Source: Angiostrongylus vasorum (Eukaryota > Nematoda > Chromadorea > Rhabditida > Metastrongylidae). Taken from it: DNA of 64,000 bases. The notes under the pieces are model-generated. The model had not been told where the DNA came from. It was given only the letters and a program-made list of their open reading frames with translations, and did not search any database. The stretch covers positions 1,922,001-1,986,000 of the forward strand of contig JADANN010000375.1 of the NCBI GenBank assembly GCA_018806985.1, in the 5' to 3' direction. This document shows, piece by piece, positions 44,587 through 56,489 of the stretch. Made by a program: the position numbers and the translations under genes. Positions within the stretch are counted from its first letter, which is position 1; each line of letters opens with the position of its first letter.

Positions 44587-44600
44587 TTCCTGAAAGTGTA
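44587..44600 (-). promoter_or_regulatory. Probable trans-splice acceptor of lbp copy A
   Basis: Minus strand ACACTTTCAG followed by GAA and the ATG. A strong acceptor three bases before the start codon, with no upstream coding exon, is the usual picture for spliced-leader addition in nematodes. A 5'-UTR intron is the alternative. Confidence 0.5.
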
Positions 44601-44984
44601 AGTAAAAGGAAATAAATACGGAAATTAACTCAAAACAATCATAACAACGGAAACTAACACAATTTCCAGAGCGCTGATAAAAACTTCCTGTTGGAAAACG
44701 TATTATGCAAGACGATCGAAACAGTTTGGACCCACTAAATGCAGGAACCAGATGAGAATGTCTGACTGAGAAGAGCATTGCGCTCGTAGATTTTCTGGAC
44801 GGGAAGGCAAGATTGTTAGGAATAGAAGAAATAAGCTGGCAGTATAGGAAAAGTAGGACGAAGACCCATTCAATTCATCAAATCATCCACTTCAAACAAG
44901 GAGATCGAATGACATACGAAGACCTCTTTATGCTTACATCAATCAATTTCCGGAAAAAAGAACCTCAGATAGTACTAATAATAG

Positions 44985-45125
44985 AACTAGCTGAGAGACA
45001 GGCGAAACGAAGGACCCGCATGGTGTGGTGGTGAGCGCGCTACTCCCCGGAAAGGACAATAGCGCGTTCGTTCCCCACCATAGGCACCTGCGGTCCAGAG
45101 TTTTGCAAATATCTCAGCATCATTA
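44985..45125 (-). mobile_element. SINE-2, compact copy
   Basis: CTAGCTGAGAGACAGGCGAAACG, CATGGTGTGGTGGTGAGCGCG (A box), GCGTTCGTTCCCCACC (B box) and CAAATATCTCAGCATCATT. It ends without the distal tail. Confidence 0.8.
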
Positions 45126-45489
45126 AACCTCAGATAGTTTTCAGAGACCTTTTGAGAAGAACCCCGGAAAAAATAGAACATGGGGTTAAGCTCCGAGCTT
45201 AGAATCAAGTTCGACAACGGGACGAGACTACTGATTAGAATGTCCTTACCAATTTGCATAATTGTCGTCGAACTATATGGAAATGAAACTTGCTAGAATC
45301 TTAACAATAATACCATCAATTATACCGTAACAAACAACAGCACAAATGGAAAACACGAAGAAAAAAGACAAAAACAGTGACGTGTTGACCGATAACTTAA
45401 GTGTTCACTGATCTCCCTAGACTACTGCTGCTGCCATACCATTAAGCGTTAAGCAGAGCATAAAAAGAGGAACAGAAAAATAGCTTGAC

Positions 45490-46545
45490 GACTCCCCAAT
45501 GCAAGCCATCTTCGAACTTCTTGTTGAACATGAAGGAAGAATAAATATGCATGCCTTGTCCATCCAGCAGCTCATGATCCTCTTAAAAGGAGTGCCCAAA
45601 GTGCTCTATCTTCAAATGGTCCGAGAACTATTTCGCATAAATGAGAAACTTGGTAATGGGACAGCGACCGGCACCAAGGCTTGCCATTGCTTTTATGTCT
45701 AAGGTGGAACCTCCAGTAATCGATCTCCGGCCATTACTCTACTGTAGACATATAGATGACTGATAACTGTTTTGTCATCTACTTCACATAAAAAGAGATG
45801 GACAAATGGTTTAAACTGCAAAACCACCAGTCAGAGAACATAAATTTCACCCGAAAGGAACCGAAGAAAAGAAATCTAAGCAACAAAAACTTAACGGTTC
45901 ACTACCACTCTTCTCACGCTTCACACACAAGAAGGCTCTTGTGAGAAAGATGTTTCGAATGTGTGTGTGCACAGCCAGAGAGCACAAGGAGGAATCCCTG
46001 AGCTTGGCACAGGAAATAGCCATTTCCAGGCCTACGAAGTGGTAGTCGCTTGGTATATGTTTTGAAGAAGATCATGCGCCTAAAGGATAATTCTAGCTAA
46101 AATAAGGTTCCGTTTATCCTGTCGTTCAGTTCCGACGAAATGAGTGCAACTACAAAACGTCGCTTAAAAACGCCCGGTCTAGAAAATACGGTGGCAGTGG
46201 TTGAAATGCCATCCAAACACTCTAACAAGCTCAGTGAGCAAAACTGTTGAAGCGCTCTGGAAAAGTTCCGAGATATCCAAAAATGAACCACAAAATGGAG
46301 TGACTTGTGATCACGCATGAACACGCACCATATCTCAGACTGGCTTTTTGACCTGATCCAAGCATATTCCTCATCCATGGTAGATTCTACTGAAGAAGGT
46401 TCTGCTATGTATGACAATGAAGACATCACATCGAGAGCGCGAACGAATGTGGACCAACGACTGGGATCATCGTCTCTGGGGAAGCCAAAGACTTCGAATC
46501 GATAGCCTAATAAATTTTGGATAACAACCCATGTTAACTTACCAT
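45490..46545 (+). pseudogene. Penelope-like element relic (type C), RT to 3' end
   Basis: Frames in PLE order: MQAIFELLVEHEGRINMHAL and SIQQLMILLKG (45,499-45,590), a block resembling KKALVRKMFRMCVCTARE with ESLSLAQEIA (45,930-46,020), a degraded nuclease end with PKMNHK-like and HAPYLRLAF-like strings (46,250-46,350), then the type-C end (46,430-46,540). It is collinear with the relic at 35,560-36,890 but from a separate insertion. Long minus-strand frames across it are shadows. Confidence 0.65.
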
Positions 46546-46579
46546 TGAAATTAGGTGGATTGATCATTCTTAAAGGATA

Positions 46580-46860
46580 AAAGGATAGAGCTTTCGGCGT
46601 TGATCAATCCCTGAGGGATGCGCCATGCATTCGACCTCATTAATTATCGTTTGAAGGTGATTGAATGCATATCTGGCCTTCACAATGACTCGCGGTGGCC
46701 TACTGATGTATCGAGTCAGTGCTGCTATCCTCCCAGACAAGTCTGGTACCAATTTGCCGACTCCAGAGGGATGGAAGGTTTGGTGGGCCATGGGCATGGA
46801 AATCGATTCCACGTGTGTGTGTCCCAGTGGAGCTTCTAACCACTGCGCCACACGCGCCCT
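46580..46860 (-). mobile_element. SINE-1, well preserved
   Basis: From AAAGGATAGAGCTTTCGGCG at the tail side to CACTGCGCCACACGCGCCC (A box) with GGAAATCGATTCCACG (B box). About as intact as the copy at 42,510-42,790. Confidence 0.85.
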
Positions 46861-46872
46861 TTGACCATTCTT

Positions 46873-47075
46873 ACCGAGGTTAAATGAAAGTGGGTTTAGA
46901 ATAGTAAAACGCCAAGTGTTTAAAAAAGCTGTTTACTATGCCGATGGGAATCCATGTATTGAATCTTATCCGCTGAAGTTATGAAACTGTTTGAATGAGT
47001 AGATTGCATGTCAACTTGAACTGCTCGGGCCCTGAAAAACGCGAAATTGCCGACACGTCAGCTATTGTGAGTGGA
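46873..47075 (+). mobile_element. PLE junction motif and degenerate hammerhead end
   Basis: ACCGAGGTTAAATGAAAGTGGG at 46,873 is the junction motif. At 47,030-47,065 CTGAAAA, GCGAAATTGCC, GACA and CGTCAGCT are a hammerhead with both core elements mutated. Confidence 0.4.
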
Positions 47076-47134
47076 GAAGTACTGTAATAACAATCTCGTG
47101 CCTGCTCATTATGAAAACAGTAGAATAATAAAGG

Positions 47135-47415
47135 GTTCGACGACGATCAATCCCTAAGCGATTCGACATGCATTCCATACTATGCATATTACCGTAGAAG
47201 TTAACGAATGCATATCTAGGTTATGCAAAAAGTTGTGGTGGCTAACCGATGTATCAAGTCGATACTTCTTATCCTTCCATACAAGTCTGGTATCAAATCG
47301 CTGACCCCGGAGTGTTCGAAGATCTCCTGCGCTTGGGATGCGAGATCGAACGATCGATCCAGCGTATATTTTGCAGGGGACCCTAACCATTGCACTAAAC
47401 CTGCTTTGCGAACAC
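47135..47415 (-). mobile_element. SINE-1, diverged
   Basis: GATCAATCCCTAAGCGATTC, GAATGCATATCTAGGTTATGC, GGTATCAAATCGCTGACCCCGG and CATTGCACTAAACCTGC (A box, reverse). Confidence 0.65.
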
Positions 47416-47466
47416 CAGTCATCAAATCCTGATGGGAACATTTCTCATGTCTATTAATCATTTTCA

Positions 47467-48946
47467 CTAATGCAAATAATACTCGTCGAACAGCGTCGCT
47501 TTAATGCCTGGCCAGTTTCGTTGATTGAATTGCTGCTGGCGGGCAATTGTAGAATTAGCTTCAACAAATTCAACAGGATTTCCAATTAACTATCTCGTTT
47601 TAACTTACTATTTACTGCCTACTTTTTTAACGGCAGGGTACATATTGCGAAACATAACTTCAATGATGCTGAGATATTTGCAAAACTCCAGACCGCAGGT
47701 GTCTACGGTGGGTACGCTATTGTCGAACGCGCTATTGTCCTTTCCGGAGAGTAACGTGTTCATCACCGCACCATACTCCTCGGAAAGGACAATGGCGCGT
47801 TCGTTCCCCACTGTAGACACCTGCGGTCAGGAGTTTTGCAAATATCTCAGCATCATTTAACCTCTCAACCTCATTTAACCTAACCTCATTTAACCTAATC
47901 TCGTATTTGAAATGTTGCTTTAATGGGGGAAGAACCAAATCCATTTCATCGAGAGCCAGTCCAGTTGTTAGGCACCAGGAATGACCACAGCTGTACGGAA
48001 GAAGAGGAAAAAGAAGAGAACGATAACGGAACTGAAGACAGAGAAGACAGAAAATATGATTCATACGATACAACTATTTCGACACTACAGCTCACCACAT
48101 TTCATTTGATGACATGACGTTCAGGAGGGACGAGTTTCCCGCTGACTCACCCGTCCGAATGTTTTCCCGTCACTAACCAGCAATCGTAAATAGTACACAT
48201 GGCGAATCGATTTCGTCCCGGCAACAATGAAAACGGAGAGCGCGAGACGGCGGTCATAGCAGTAACGGATTTCGTTCGTGGACATGAAGAAATGAGAACC
48301 CCAGTTAGGAACTAGGAAGTACATTAACGGGGGATGAAGCTCCTAGCTCCTCCTAGAAATCCTACACTTACTGGATAATCTCTGCTACTATCCATTCCAA
48401 ATTCCACTATACTAAGACATTCCAGCTTCATCTCATTAGAAAACGAACAGTGGCTTTCGAAAGTTTTGGAAATGAACAAGAACTGCCCATCCTCTTAGAT
48501 TACCATAACACAATTAAATTTCTCTCATCTCAAAAATGACACTACTGGCGAAAGCTACCAGTAAGTGATTCTCGTTCGTATCCAGATAAGAAGCAATATT
48601 TAAGATCAATGTTGAGCTGAAAACAAGGTGTTCATTATGAGTAAGGTAATTTAAAGAGAAGAATGGCGTTAGTTGCGGTGATAGAAAGATTGCAGAAACT
48701 ATAGTAAACGAACTGAGTTAACGATAAAACGGGAAACCCTAGTCAGAGCAAATAAACAGCACGTGGGATGGCCGGATCCACAGTATGGAAAGAAGAGTGC
48801 AGAGTGGCACAGGCGAGCATCCGATAAGAGAGAACGGCGAAAGTGATGTTGGAATCCCAGCGAATGAATGCTCCACCCTCCAGAAATGGATCGGCCTCGA
48901 TGGGAGTTTGATCACTTTCTTCTGTCATCTCACGCGCTGTCAACAT
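47467..48946 (-). CDS. Candidate unknown gene (partial exon set)
   Basis: I do not recognise this gene. Candidate exons on the minus strand: 48946 to about 48760, opening with ATG (MLTAREMTEESDQTPIEADP); about 48336-48152 (MYFLVPNWGSHFFMSTNEIR ... YYLRLLVSDGKTFGR) with an excellent donor CGG/GTGAGTCAG; and 47589-47467 (LIGNPVEFVEANSTIARQQQ ... PGIKATLFDEYYLH, stop). Codon-like composition and the donor support coding. The weak acceptors and the SINE-2 at 47,597-47,865 just before the last exon argue against a clean model; phases were not reconciled. It could be a decayed gene. Confidence 0.3.
47597..47865. mobile_element. SINE-2 with inverted partial second unit
   Basis: A forward unit (TTACTATTTACTGCCTACT ... 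CGTGTTCATCACCGCACCAT) changes at about 47,775 to a reverse unit (CTCCTCGGAAAGGACAATGG ... CAAATATCTCAGCATCATT). Confidence 0.7.
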
Positions 48947-49569
48947 TTCTCAATATCAGAGTAACTGTTTTAAAATCTCCAAAACACATTACAGAGGAGC
49001 GGACGATGGTAAGGCAACTTACATACTTAAGTTGGTAAGTTACTACTTAAGTTACTTACATAAGATGAAGACTGAAGCAAACCCTCGTTAAAGTTGAGAC
49101 TACAACATAAACGACGCAGTAATCGATACTGGTGGGACTGGATTGGACGTTGTTCAGCTGTGCTATCGGCAACACTGCCAAGCCAAACAGTCTTGAAAGA
49201 ACCAAGGTCTTAGGATAAATTTCTCGGTGTGTTTTGTTTTGAACTTCTACGGCAACCGCAGTTCTTCACAACTCAGTCAGAAAAAATGCTTTATCCCTGT
49301 TGATCTACAAGTTTTCCAGCTATAATTCTGCTCTACATATTGATGATCCTTCTACGGTTCAGTGCCTCATCGTTGCAAGGAAAAATTCTTCGAATGCTCT
49401 TGATAGTCGAACTATCCCAAGCACATAACAAAGAATTCATCCTCCAACAGGATTAAAAAAGCGGTGAAGTTCTACAGTTTAGGTTCTAGAGCCCAGGCGA
49501 ATATTTTGCCTATTTCGTTTATATGGCCTAACTCCTTATATCGCTGCGAATTCCAGCACTTCGTTTCAT

Positions 49570-49770
49570 TCGGTTTTCCCTCTCGCATCCATCATTCACG
49601 ATATTCTTCGGATTTGCATGTGAGCTCTGCTGCCGCTTGATGACTTTGTTTTCTTCACGAATGCACTTGAATGTTCGTTGAGACGATTCTCCCTAGAGGG
49701 TTCCAGGAAGGATCAAACAAAAGAAAAACTATTTCACGAACTGCCGCTATCCTGGAAGAAACCCATCCCA
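49570..49770 (-). mobile_element. SINE-3-like segment inside X1
   Basis: On the minus strand CCTGGAACCCTCTAGGGAGA and GCAAATCCGAAGAATATCGT resemble 61,590-61,620 and 62,680-62,705. The same piece is in X2 at 55,730-55,890. Confidence 0.4.
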
Positions 49771-50346
49771 CAGTGTAGCTAACCTCATTTCGATCCAGAA
49801 GGACCCCATTTGGCAGACGACGACCTTGGAACTCAATGACCGGACTATCTCGGACCCCTAGAAAAAAAAATAACCAGCACAGATACGAGCCTAACTGATT
49901 TCTTAAAATAACTGGCTATTAAGCTATCCACGTACATTGACATCATTGTTACACTTTTTAGACCACGATTCGATAGACATCCGCTACACTCCGAAGGGTA
50001 GTGTTATCAGCGGTGATTAATCTCATTGATTCTTTAGCCGCTACATTCATACTCCACTTACGGATTCGACAGTCCACTGTATAAGTGTGGCATAAGTGCA
50101 AATCTGTCAGTAACAACAAACTAACAAATTTTCAGTTTAAAATCGATTCTCACAAGTCTGCGAACTGTTCACTGTTCGGAAAGGGATAGGATTGAACCAG
50201 GAAGAGGTCGATTGAACCGTACTTGCAATTGATGCCTTCTTGCGTTGACTGCACAACCATAAAAGTCTATACCTATACATAGGGTCGTACACACACCTTT
50301 CGTAACCTTTACAAATAATTATACTTAAAAGCTTATTTTAGTTTTA

Positions 50347-50732
50347 CCTCCCAACGGTTTACCGCCCTCGTCGTGGCTCGGAGGCGTTCCTGGGTGTCGG
50401 CTTGCGATGTACAACGGGCAATTCACCTCCTAGCAGGGTGTACCAAACTGAGATGGAGTTCGGCGTTTCCATCAGAAAGCCTATCTAGGAGTAAACCATT
50501 ACCAGGATCCACCACCGTCCTGGTATTAAAGTCACATGGTGGCAAATTTCCCTCTGATCCACAAGGGCTGCGACTGCCTATGGTGGTGAAGACCTAGGGC
50601 AGACTTTGGCCAGGCTGACCTCGGGATTCCAGGGCACCATAATGGCTTAGCCAGAAAATCTCCGCAAAATGGAGATCATGTTGGGGACCGCACAACCAGT
50701 GAGGACGGGTCATTCAAGTATCAAATAAGTAA
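50347..50732 (+). mobile_element. nRTE inserted in X1
   Basis: Full copy from CCTCCCAACGGTTTACCGCC to GGACCGCACAACCAGTGAGG and AAGTATCAAATAAGTAAGTA. It has no counterpart at the same place in X2, so it arrived after the duplication. Confidence 0.8.
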
Positions 50733-51289
50733 GTATTTCAGTTTGAAACCAACACACTGTAGAAAGAAAAATAACTGTATTGCCTATTGTATTGCTGTTA
50801 TATCCATCCATAGCCGACTGAACTATTGTGTTGAGATTGAGAGCACAATCAGATAAAAAGAAAGGAATGCAAAAAAATAAACAAACTATTCACTGAAGAA
50901 AAAGCGGACGACGACATTTTCTCTTTGTGTATCCTGTCTTCAACCAAAATGGATTCTACAGCAGTCATATGACTTTGAGTCATATGCCGAACGGTACTCG
51001 CCAGTATGATGGGTGAGGTCACTGCATTTTGTTTTGACTCATCGTCCTGCTCCGCCTTCGTCCCTCATCATTCCGCACGCCTCCTAAAAACCCGTGCTAA
51101 TGAATGCATTGGTATGTTTTCATGAGATGGACATCTGTTCACGGCATGGAAACCACTCGTGCAGTTCTTTTCAGTCAATCCGAAATTGCAAGTATCTCAT
51201 CGGATTTCTTGAAAAACCTGTAGGTGTCAAGAAAGCCGGTCGTTTAATATTTAAAAGCCTTAAGGGTTCCGTGCTGATCAACAAGTTAA

Positions 51290-51540
51290 GAGTCACTGTG
51301 CACCCAAATCCATTCGTAGCATCGTAAAGTGTTTGAATACATATTTCTCCAATGCAGTGATTTACCGGAACCATAAAAGTATAATGCTAGCGTGTTTACC
51401 ATCCCAAACTAGTTTGTAATCAATTCCGTTCACGCACGGAGGAGTGAAAGGCTAGGTTAGCCTGTGGCACAGCATCGAACCAAAGACCATATGTGTACCA
51501 CCGGACACATCCAACCAGTGCTCTACACGTATCTGTTTAA
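51290..51540 (-). mobile_element. SINE-1 shared by X1 and X2
   Basis: GTGTTTGAATACATATTTCTCC in the body and GCATCGAACCAAAGACC (reverse B box) with CCAGTGCTCTACACG (reverse A box). A shorter relative lies at the same relative place in X2 (57,195-57,335), so it probably predates the duplication. Confidence 0.55.
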
Positions 51541-51589
51541 TGAACGGAATGTAATATAAGCATTCGTAAACGACGACGAATACATTTAT

Positions 51590-53755
51590 GTTTGATTTCT
51601 ACTACGTCATCCTAATCACCTGTATCACCTATAGTCCCGTTGATCGTCGACTGCCTCGAGCGGGCGCCAGTAAATCTTCCATTTTTCCCCTGTCACGTCC
51701 AAGAGTAGCCCAGTGGCTTCTGCTCGCTTTAGGCACTGCATCATATCTTTCTTCTAGGCTCTTCGAGAAGAACTCTGACCATCTGGTCGGTGGCATTCCT
51801 GCAGTACGTTTGACATCCCGAGGAATGCAGTCACTAACGGCTCTTCTCCATCGGTTGTCATTCATACGCATTACCCTGCCCGGCCCACCTTATCTTCGAC
51901 TGTTTGGCGTATAGAACGGCATCTTTGATTTTTGACCGTTGACGCAGGTCGGAGCTTGCGAACCCATCCCTTACTCGTGTGAAACGGGATACTCCTAGCA
52001 TCGTCCTTTCGACAGCGCGCTCGATAACGCTGAGTGATCTTTCATCTTGCTTACGCAGCGATCAGGTTTCTGACGCATACGTTAGGGCAGAAAGTACCGT
52101 TGAGTCGAAAAAGGTGGGCACAGAGTCGGATGTTCCTTGTTCTCTTCACTACATCCTCGGTGTTCTTGAAAGCTCCTCATGCCACTCGTCGTCTCCTTCT
52201 GCTCAGCGCTGGAGCTAAGTCGTCGTTCATCATATTGATTTCCCGACCTAGATAGACATAACTGGAGCATTCGGAGATACTCGTTCCGTTGAGCGTGAAT
52301 GGGGCACGCGAAACCAATCCGTTCCTCATGAACACCGTTTTTGTGAGATTTAGTCGAAGACCATCTTTCCACAGGCTTTATCAAAATCGGCAAGCATTCG
52401 TTCCGCTTGGCTAATGTTTGGGGTTGTAAGGACGATGTCATCAGCAAAGCAAAGATGATGTAACCGCGAACCATCGATTTTCACCCCCCATATTATCCCA
52501 TTCCAATGTTCGCATGACGTTCTAGAGACTCCTCTTTTGACGTCAACGTTAATATCGTTGTAGAATGGTGATATCTTGGTTGTGAAATTCTTGTACAGCT
52601 CACGAAGAATCTTTATGTACTGAGTAGGGACTCCTTGACTATCAAGGGCTTCCATGACTGCTTCTATCTCAAATGAATTAAAGGGCTTCTGTAAATCGAT
52701 GAAAGTGAGACAGGGCGGTCTTTTCTACTCCCGCGATACTTCAATGAGCCTTGTTATCGTGTGGATGTGGTCCATAGTACTAAATCCATTTCAAAACCCT
52801 GCTTGCTCACATGGCTGTCCTTCGTCCAGTGTTCTGTCAATCCTGTTTAGGATGACTCGAGTGAAAAGTTTGTAGACGAGAGACAGCAAGCAAACTTGGC
52901 GGTGGTTGCCGATATCGTGTAGGTCACCATTCTTGAAGAAAAACACGATCTTGCAGGTCTTCCATTGAGTAGAGACCTTGCATTCAGACAGGTAACGTGT
53001 GAAGAGCCGAGCCAGTGTGTTTACGAGGACTGGCGGAAGGTTCTTCAGGTGTTCTGATCTTATCCTGTCCGGACCTTGTGCTGTTCGATTTTTTCACCGA
53101 CGAAATGGCATGTCGGATTTCGGAATGGAGAACAGGCGGTGCAACTATCCATCATCCTTTATTTCATATGACGGAAGGTGGCGGTGGCTATCGAAGAGAT
53201 CTGAGTAGTATTCGTGAATGATTTTCTCCATTGCTTTTCTGGACGCTATAACTATTCCGTCTGGGCGTCGGAGTGCAATCATCTTGCTATTGTAATTGGC
53301 GAAGCTTCGGCGGGCTTTGCGAATGCTTTTCCCATCCTCTACATCTTCGACCATTACTGCTGCTCTTCTCTCTTTAAGATCTTCTTTTTATCGCCTGTCT
53401 GCAATGTTTTGCATGTTCGGACGTTAGTTCGCGGTTGCCTGCAGCTCATGTGATTCCACGCTGGCGTATCTGCTCGAGTGTTTCTGGAGACAGACGTCTC
53501 TTGGTGACTTTCGAACTCTCAGCTTTTATAGCGCTAACATGAAGGTGTTGAACGAGCCGATCGTATTCTTCGTCGATGTTATCAACAACGCGATCTCCCA
53601 ACAGCCGACTAATAAATTGAATAAGTCCCAGTTTACGGTGGTTCTGGGACTTCGGGTTTTTTGAATTAGCGGTTTTTTTCTCCCTTTTTTGCGAAAAAAT
53701 AGAATCTTGCACGAAGGAGACAGTGGTCTGATCCCGTGTAGAATTTTTGGGACAA
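51590..53755 (-). mobile_element. RTE-clade LINE, second family, 5' truncated
   Basis: Minus-strand RT pieces: a linker (53,712-53,446; NIDEEYDRLVQHLH), then 53,354-53,145 (SIRKARRSFANYNSK, IIHEYYSDLFDSH), palm (52,655-52,350; VPTQYIKILRELYKNFTTKI, LCFADDIVL with the catalytic FADD kept) and C-terminus (51,871-51,629; DDNRW-type start, CIPRDVKRTAGMPPTRWSEF). Frameshifts interrupt it. The endonuclease is absent, as expected from 5' truncation. It lies between X1 and the orphan lbp exon. Confidence 0.85.
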
Positions 53756-53789
53756 CATCCTAATAGTCTTCAATAATTTACTATACTGT

Positions 53790-53990
53790 CGTGGTTTTAC
53801 TGTGCTCCTGGGTGTCGAACCACGATATACAAAGAGGATTTATCCACCACAAGACTCATGAATTAAGAAGGTCATCGACATTTCGATTTAGAAATCCAGC
53901 CAAGAGTACACTAGAGCCCGGAATCGTGGCACTGACATAAGCAATAGCTGATAAGTGCTGAGTATTTCATGAAGTCCTAGCGTGGCCAGA
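53790..53990 (+). mobile_element. nRTE, old fragment
   Basis: GTGCTCCTGGGTGTCGAACCACG, TTAAGAAGGTCATCGACATTTCG and AATCCAGCCAAGAGTACAC follow nRTE order with many changes; the 3' end is missing. Confidence 0.45.
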
Positions 53991-54087
53991 GATAGTCCAA
54001 GGTCCAAAGTCCGAGATAGTCCAAGGGAACTCTTGCTGGAATAATCAGTTACCATTTAAGTTGGAATGCTGCTCTGAATGCTCGGCA

Positions 54088-54360
54088 TCTAGGGGTCCAT
54101 AACGATCCGCCATGCATTGTACTCCATTTGCAGCAACACAGAGGTGAATAAATGCATAGTTGGCCTGCAAAATTCTTTTCTTCCTATGTGTACAGGGTCT
54201 TTCCATGTAGTAATCAGTGCTTTTATCCTTTCAGACCAGTCTGATACCAATCCGTTCGTCCCCGGAGAGATGGAACGCTTTGCTAGTCCAGCGACGGGGT
54301 CAAAGCAACGACCACACATGTAGTGTAGGGCACTTCTAACTACCGCACCATACGTCCATT
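54088..54360 (-). mobile_element. SINE-1 copy
   Basis: GATCCGCCATGCATTGTACTCC, GAATAAATGCATAGTTGGCC, CAGACCAGTCTGATACCAATCC, and CTAACTACCGCACCATACG (reverse A box); the B box is worn. Confidence 0.65.
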
Positions 54361-54427
54361 TTGCTACATATTAATAATTCTTATTGCTATCGTAAAGGTA
54401 TGAAAAGTATGAAAAACGACGAGCAAC

Positions 54428-54541
54428 AATGTAAAGTTGACCGTCTTGGAAATAACCTTCAATATGCGAATCGACACCACGGTCCTTACCTTTCTCGTGT
54501 AAGATAAGATGACCATCGTCAACTTTACACAGTTGGCTAAT
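54428..54541 (-). pseudogene. Orphan exon 3 of a third lbp copy (C)
   Basis: The 114-bp segment is open and in the same phase as exon 3 of the other copies (ISQLCKVDDGHLILHEKGKD ... GYFQDGQLYI), with TTTTTCTTAG before it and a GT after it. No exons 1, 2 or 4 are found: block X2 starts just upstream, and repeats plus an LINE lie downstream. It replaces the conserved Arg of copy A (SRVERY) by SHIEGY. It is a remnant of a deleted tandem gene. Confidence 0.8.
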
Positions 54542-55303
54542 CTAAGAAAAATCTGAAAAAATCAATAGCTACGCAATCGTAAAATGTTCGCATAAGCCTA
54601 CTAGATCCTGTTCACTAATATCATCTTCCCCAAATCTCATAGTCGCTCATGAAATCGTAACAAGTTGTCAGTACGTAGTGCTTCTCTCTTGTGATACACC
54701 TGGATGCATTGCGACGACTTAGTGTTGTTTTCAAAACAGTGGTGGGATCACCTCTTAAGTAAAGTTGCTAATAAATCCTCTCAACTCCGTCTCTGCGTGG
54801 GTAATGATAAAAATCAAGGATGCTGAGAGAGCTAACTTGAAGGCCGAAACATATTCATGTTAAAACTTGAGCTACAATTTAACTGGCTAAGTAATCGATA
54901 GTTGTTGGACTGGATTGGACGTTGTTCAGCTTTGCTATCGACAACACTGCCGAGGCAAAAAATGTTAAAAGGTTCATAAAGTTCGTAGGATAATTTTTTT
55001 CTGACTGTTTTGCTTTGAACTTCTACGGTAACTCCAGTTCATGACAAGTCTATCAAAAAAGATATGATGTTGCTCTCGCTCTACTTCTTCAGAAATAACT
55101 GTGATAAATATATGCTCTTTCTGCTCTTTCTATGCTTCACTCCGTCATTGTAGAAAGGTAATGTTCTCGAGACTGGAACTAATCAAACATAATAAGGAAT
55201 TCATTCTCTAACGAGGCCGTACAAGCGGTGAAATTCAACAGTTTAGGTTACTGAACTCTACAAATATTTCTCCTATCTCACTTCTATGACACAACTTTGG
55301 ATA

Positions 55304-55690
55304 CCTTCCCAATGGTTTGCCGCCTTTTTGTGGCTGGGTGTTCCTGGGTATGGGGCTGCGATGTACAGCAGTGGGATTCATCCCCCCTGGCAGGGTCTCC
55401 CAAGCTGAGAAGGAGTCCGACGTTTCCATCAAGAAGCCTAGCTAAGAGTAAACCAGTACCAGGATCCACCACCGCCCTGGTTTCAAATTAGTCGCATCTG
55501 GCAAATCTCCCTCTGAGCCACAAGGGCTGCGCCTGCATGTGGTGGTGAAGACCCAGGGGCAGACTGGCCTCGCTGATATCGGGATTCCAGGGAACTGCAA
55601 TGGCTTAACCAGCAAATCGAAAAAAATGGAGAGTATGCTGGGGCCCGCACAACCAGTGAGGACGGGCCATTCAAGTATCACGTAAGTAAC
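55304..55690 (+). mobile_element. nRTE inserted in X2
   Basis: CCTTCCCAATGGTTTGCCGCC to GGGCCCGCACAACCAGTGAGG and an AAGTATCACGTAAGTAAC tail; absent from X1 at the matching place. Confidence 0.8.
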
Positions 55691-56489
55691 TTTACATACT
55701 GTAGCTAATTCCAGCACTTCCCTCATTCGGTTTGTTCTCTCAGATCCAACGTCCACGATGTTCTTCGAATTTACATATGAGCTCTGCTGCTACTTGTTTT
55801 CATCATGAATGTCCTTAAATGTTTGTTGAGGTGATTCTCCCTAGAGTGCTCCAGAAGGGGTCAGACAGAAGAAGATCTATTTCACGAACTGCCGCTGTCC
55901 TGGAAGAAACCCAGCCCATAATGCCGCCCACCTCATTACGACCCAAAAGGGTCGGCAGTTGGCAGACGATGACCTTCGAACGATATCTTGGAACACCATA
56001 GAAAAAAACAACCGACACAACTAGGGAGTCCTACCGATTTCTTAAAATAGATGACTAATTTACTATCCACTGACGTCATTGTTACACTTGTTGTACTATA
56101 ATGCAACAGATATCTGCTACACTATGAAAGGGAATCTTATCAGCGGTATCAATTTCACTGATTCTTTGGCCACTACATTCCTATGTCCACTTACAGATTC
56201 GATAGCACACCGCATAAATGTGACCTAAGTGTAAATTTGTCACTTACAACAAACTAACAAATTACCACGTTGATATCTACCCACATAAGGCTGCCAGCTG
56301 TTCACTGATCCGAAATGGTAGGCCTATAACAGGAAGAGCTGCAGTGAACCAGAAATGGTGTACTACTAGCACCGGGTGTCTTCTTGCGTTAAAGTGCACC
56401 ACCATAAAAATACATGCAAGGCAGTATACATGCCATAAATCGTTGTAACCTTCATAACCAGTTATATTTCATAAATTGACATTAGTTGA

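Larger units (their letters stand above)
49110..51540. repeat. Segmental duplication, block X1
   Basis: Collinear with 54,880-57,335 over about 2.2 kb. Shared anchors include GGACTGGATTGGACGTTGTTC, TTTTGAACTTCTACGG, TCACGAACTGCCGCT, GATTTCTTAAAATA, ATGGATTCTACAGCAGTCAT and a SINE-1 at the far end. X1 alone holds the nRTE at 50,347; X2 alone holds those at 55,304 and 56,490. Minus-strand open pieces (GWVSSRIAAVREI near 49,750) are partly shared, but they overlap a SINE-3-like repeat, so I do not call a gene. Confidence 0.75.

Noticed and set aside
46097..46567. 156-codon minus-strand open frame
   Set aside because: It is antisense to a Penelope-like element relic and ends next to a SINE-1.
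47923..48117. Acidic plus-strand frame (MGEEPNPFHREP...) as a possible exon
   Set aside because: No splice partners on the plus strand. The opposite strand has a better case for coding nearby, and the acidic run comes from a GAAGAG-rich stretch.
49655..49862. Minus-strand frame with GWVSSRIAAVREI, similar in both X blocks, as a host exon
   Set aside because: It overlaps a SINE-3-like repeat found at unrelated places, the acceptor is lost in X2, and the best frame differs between the two copies.
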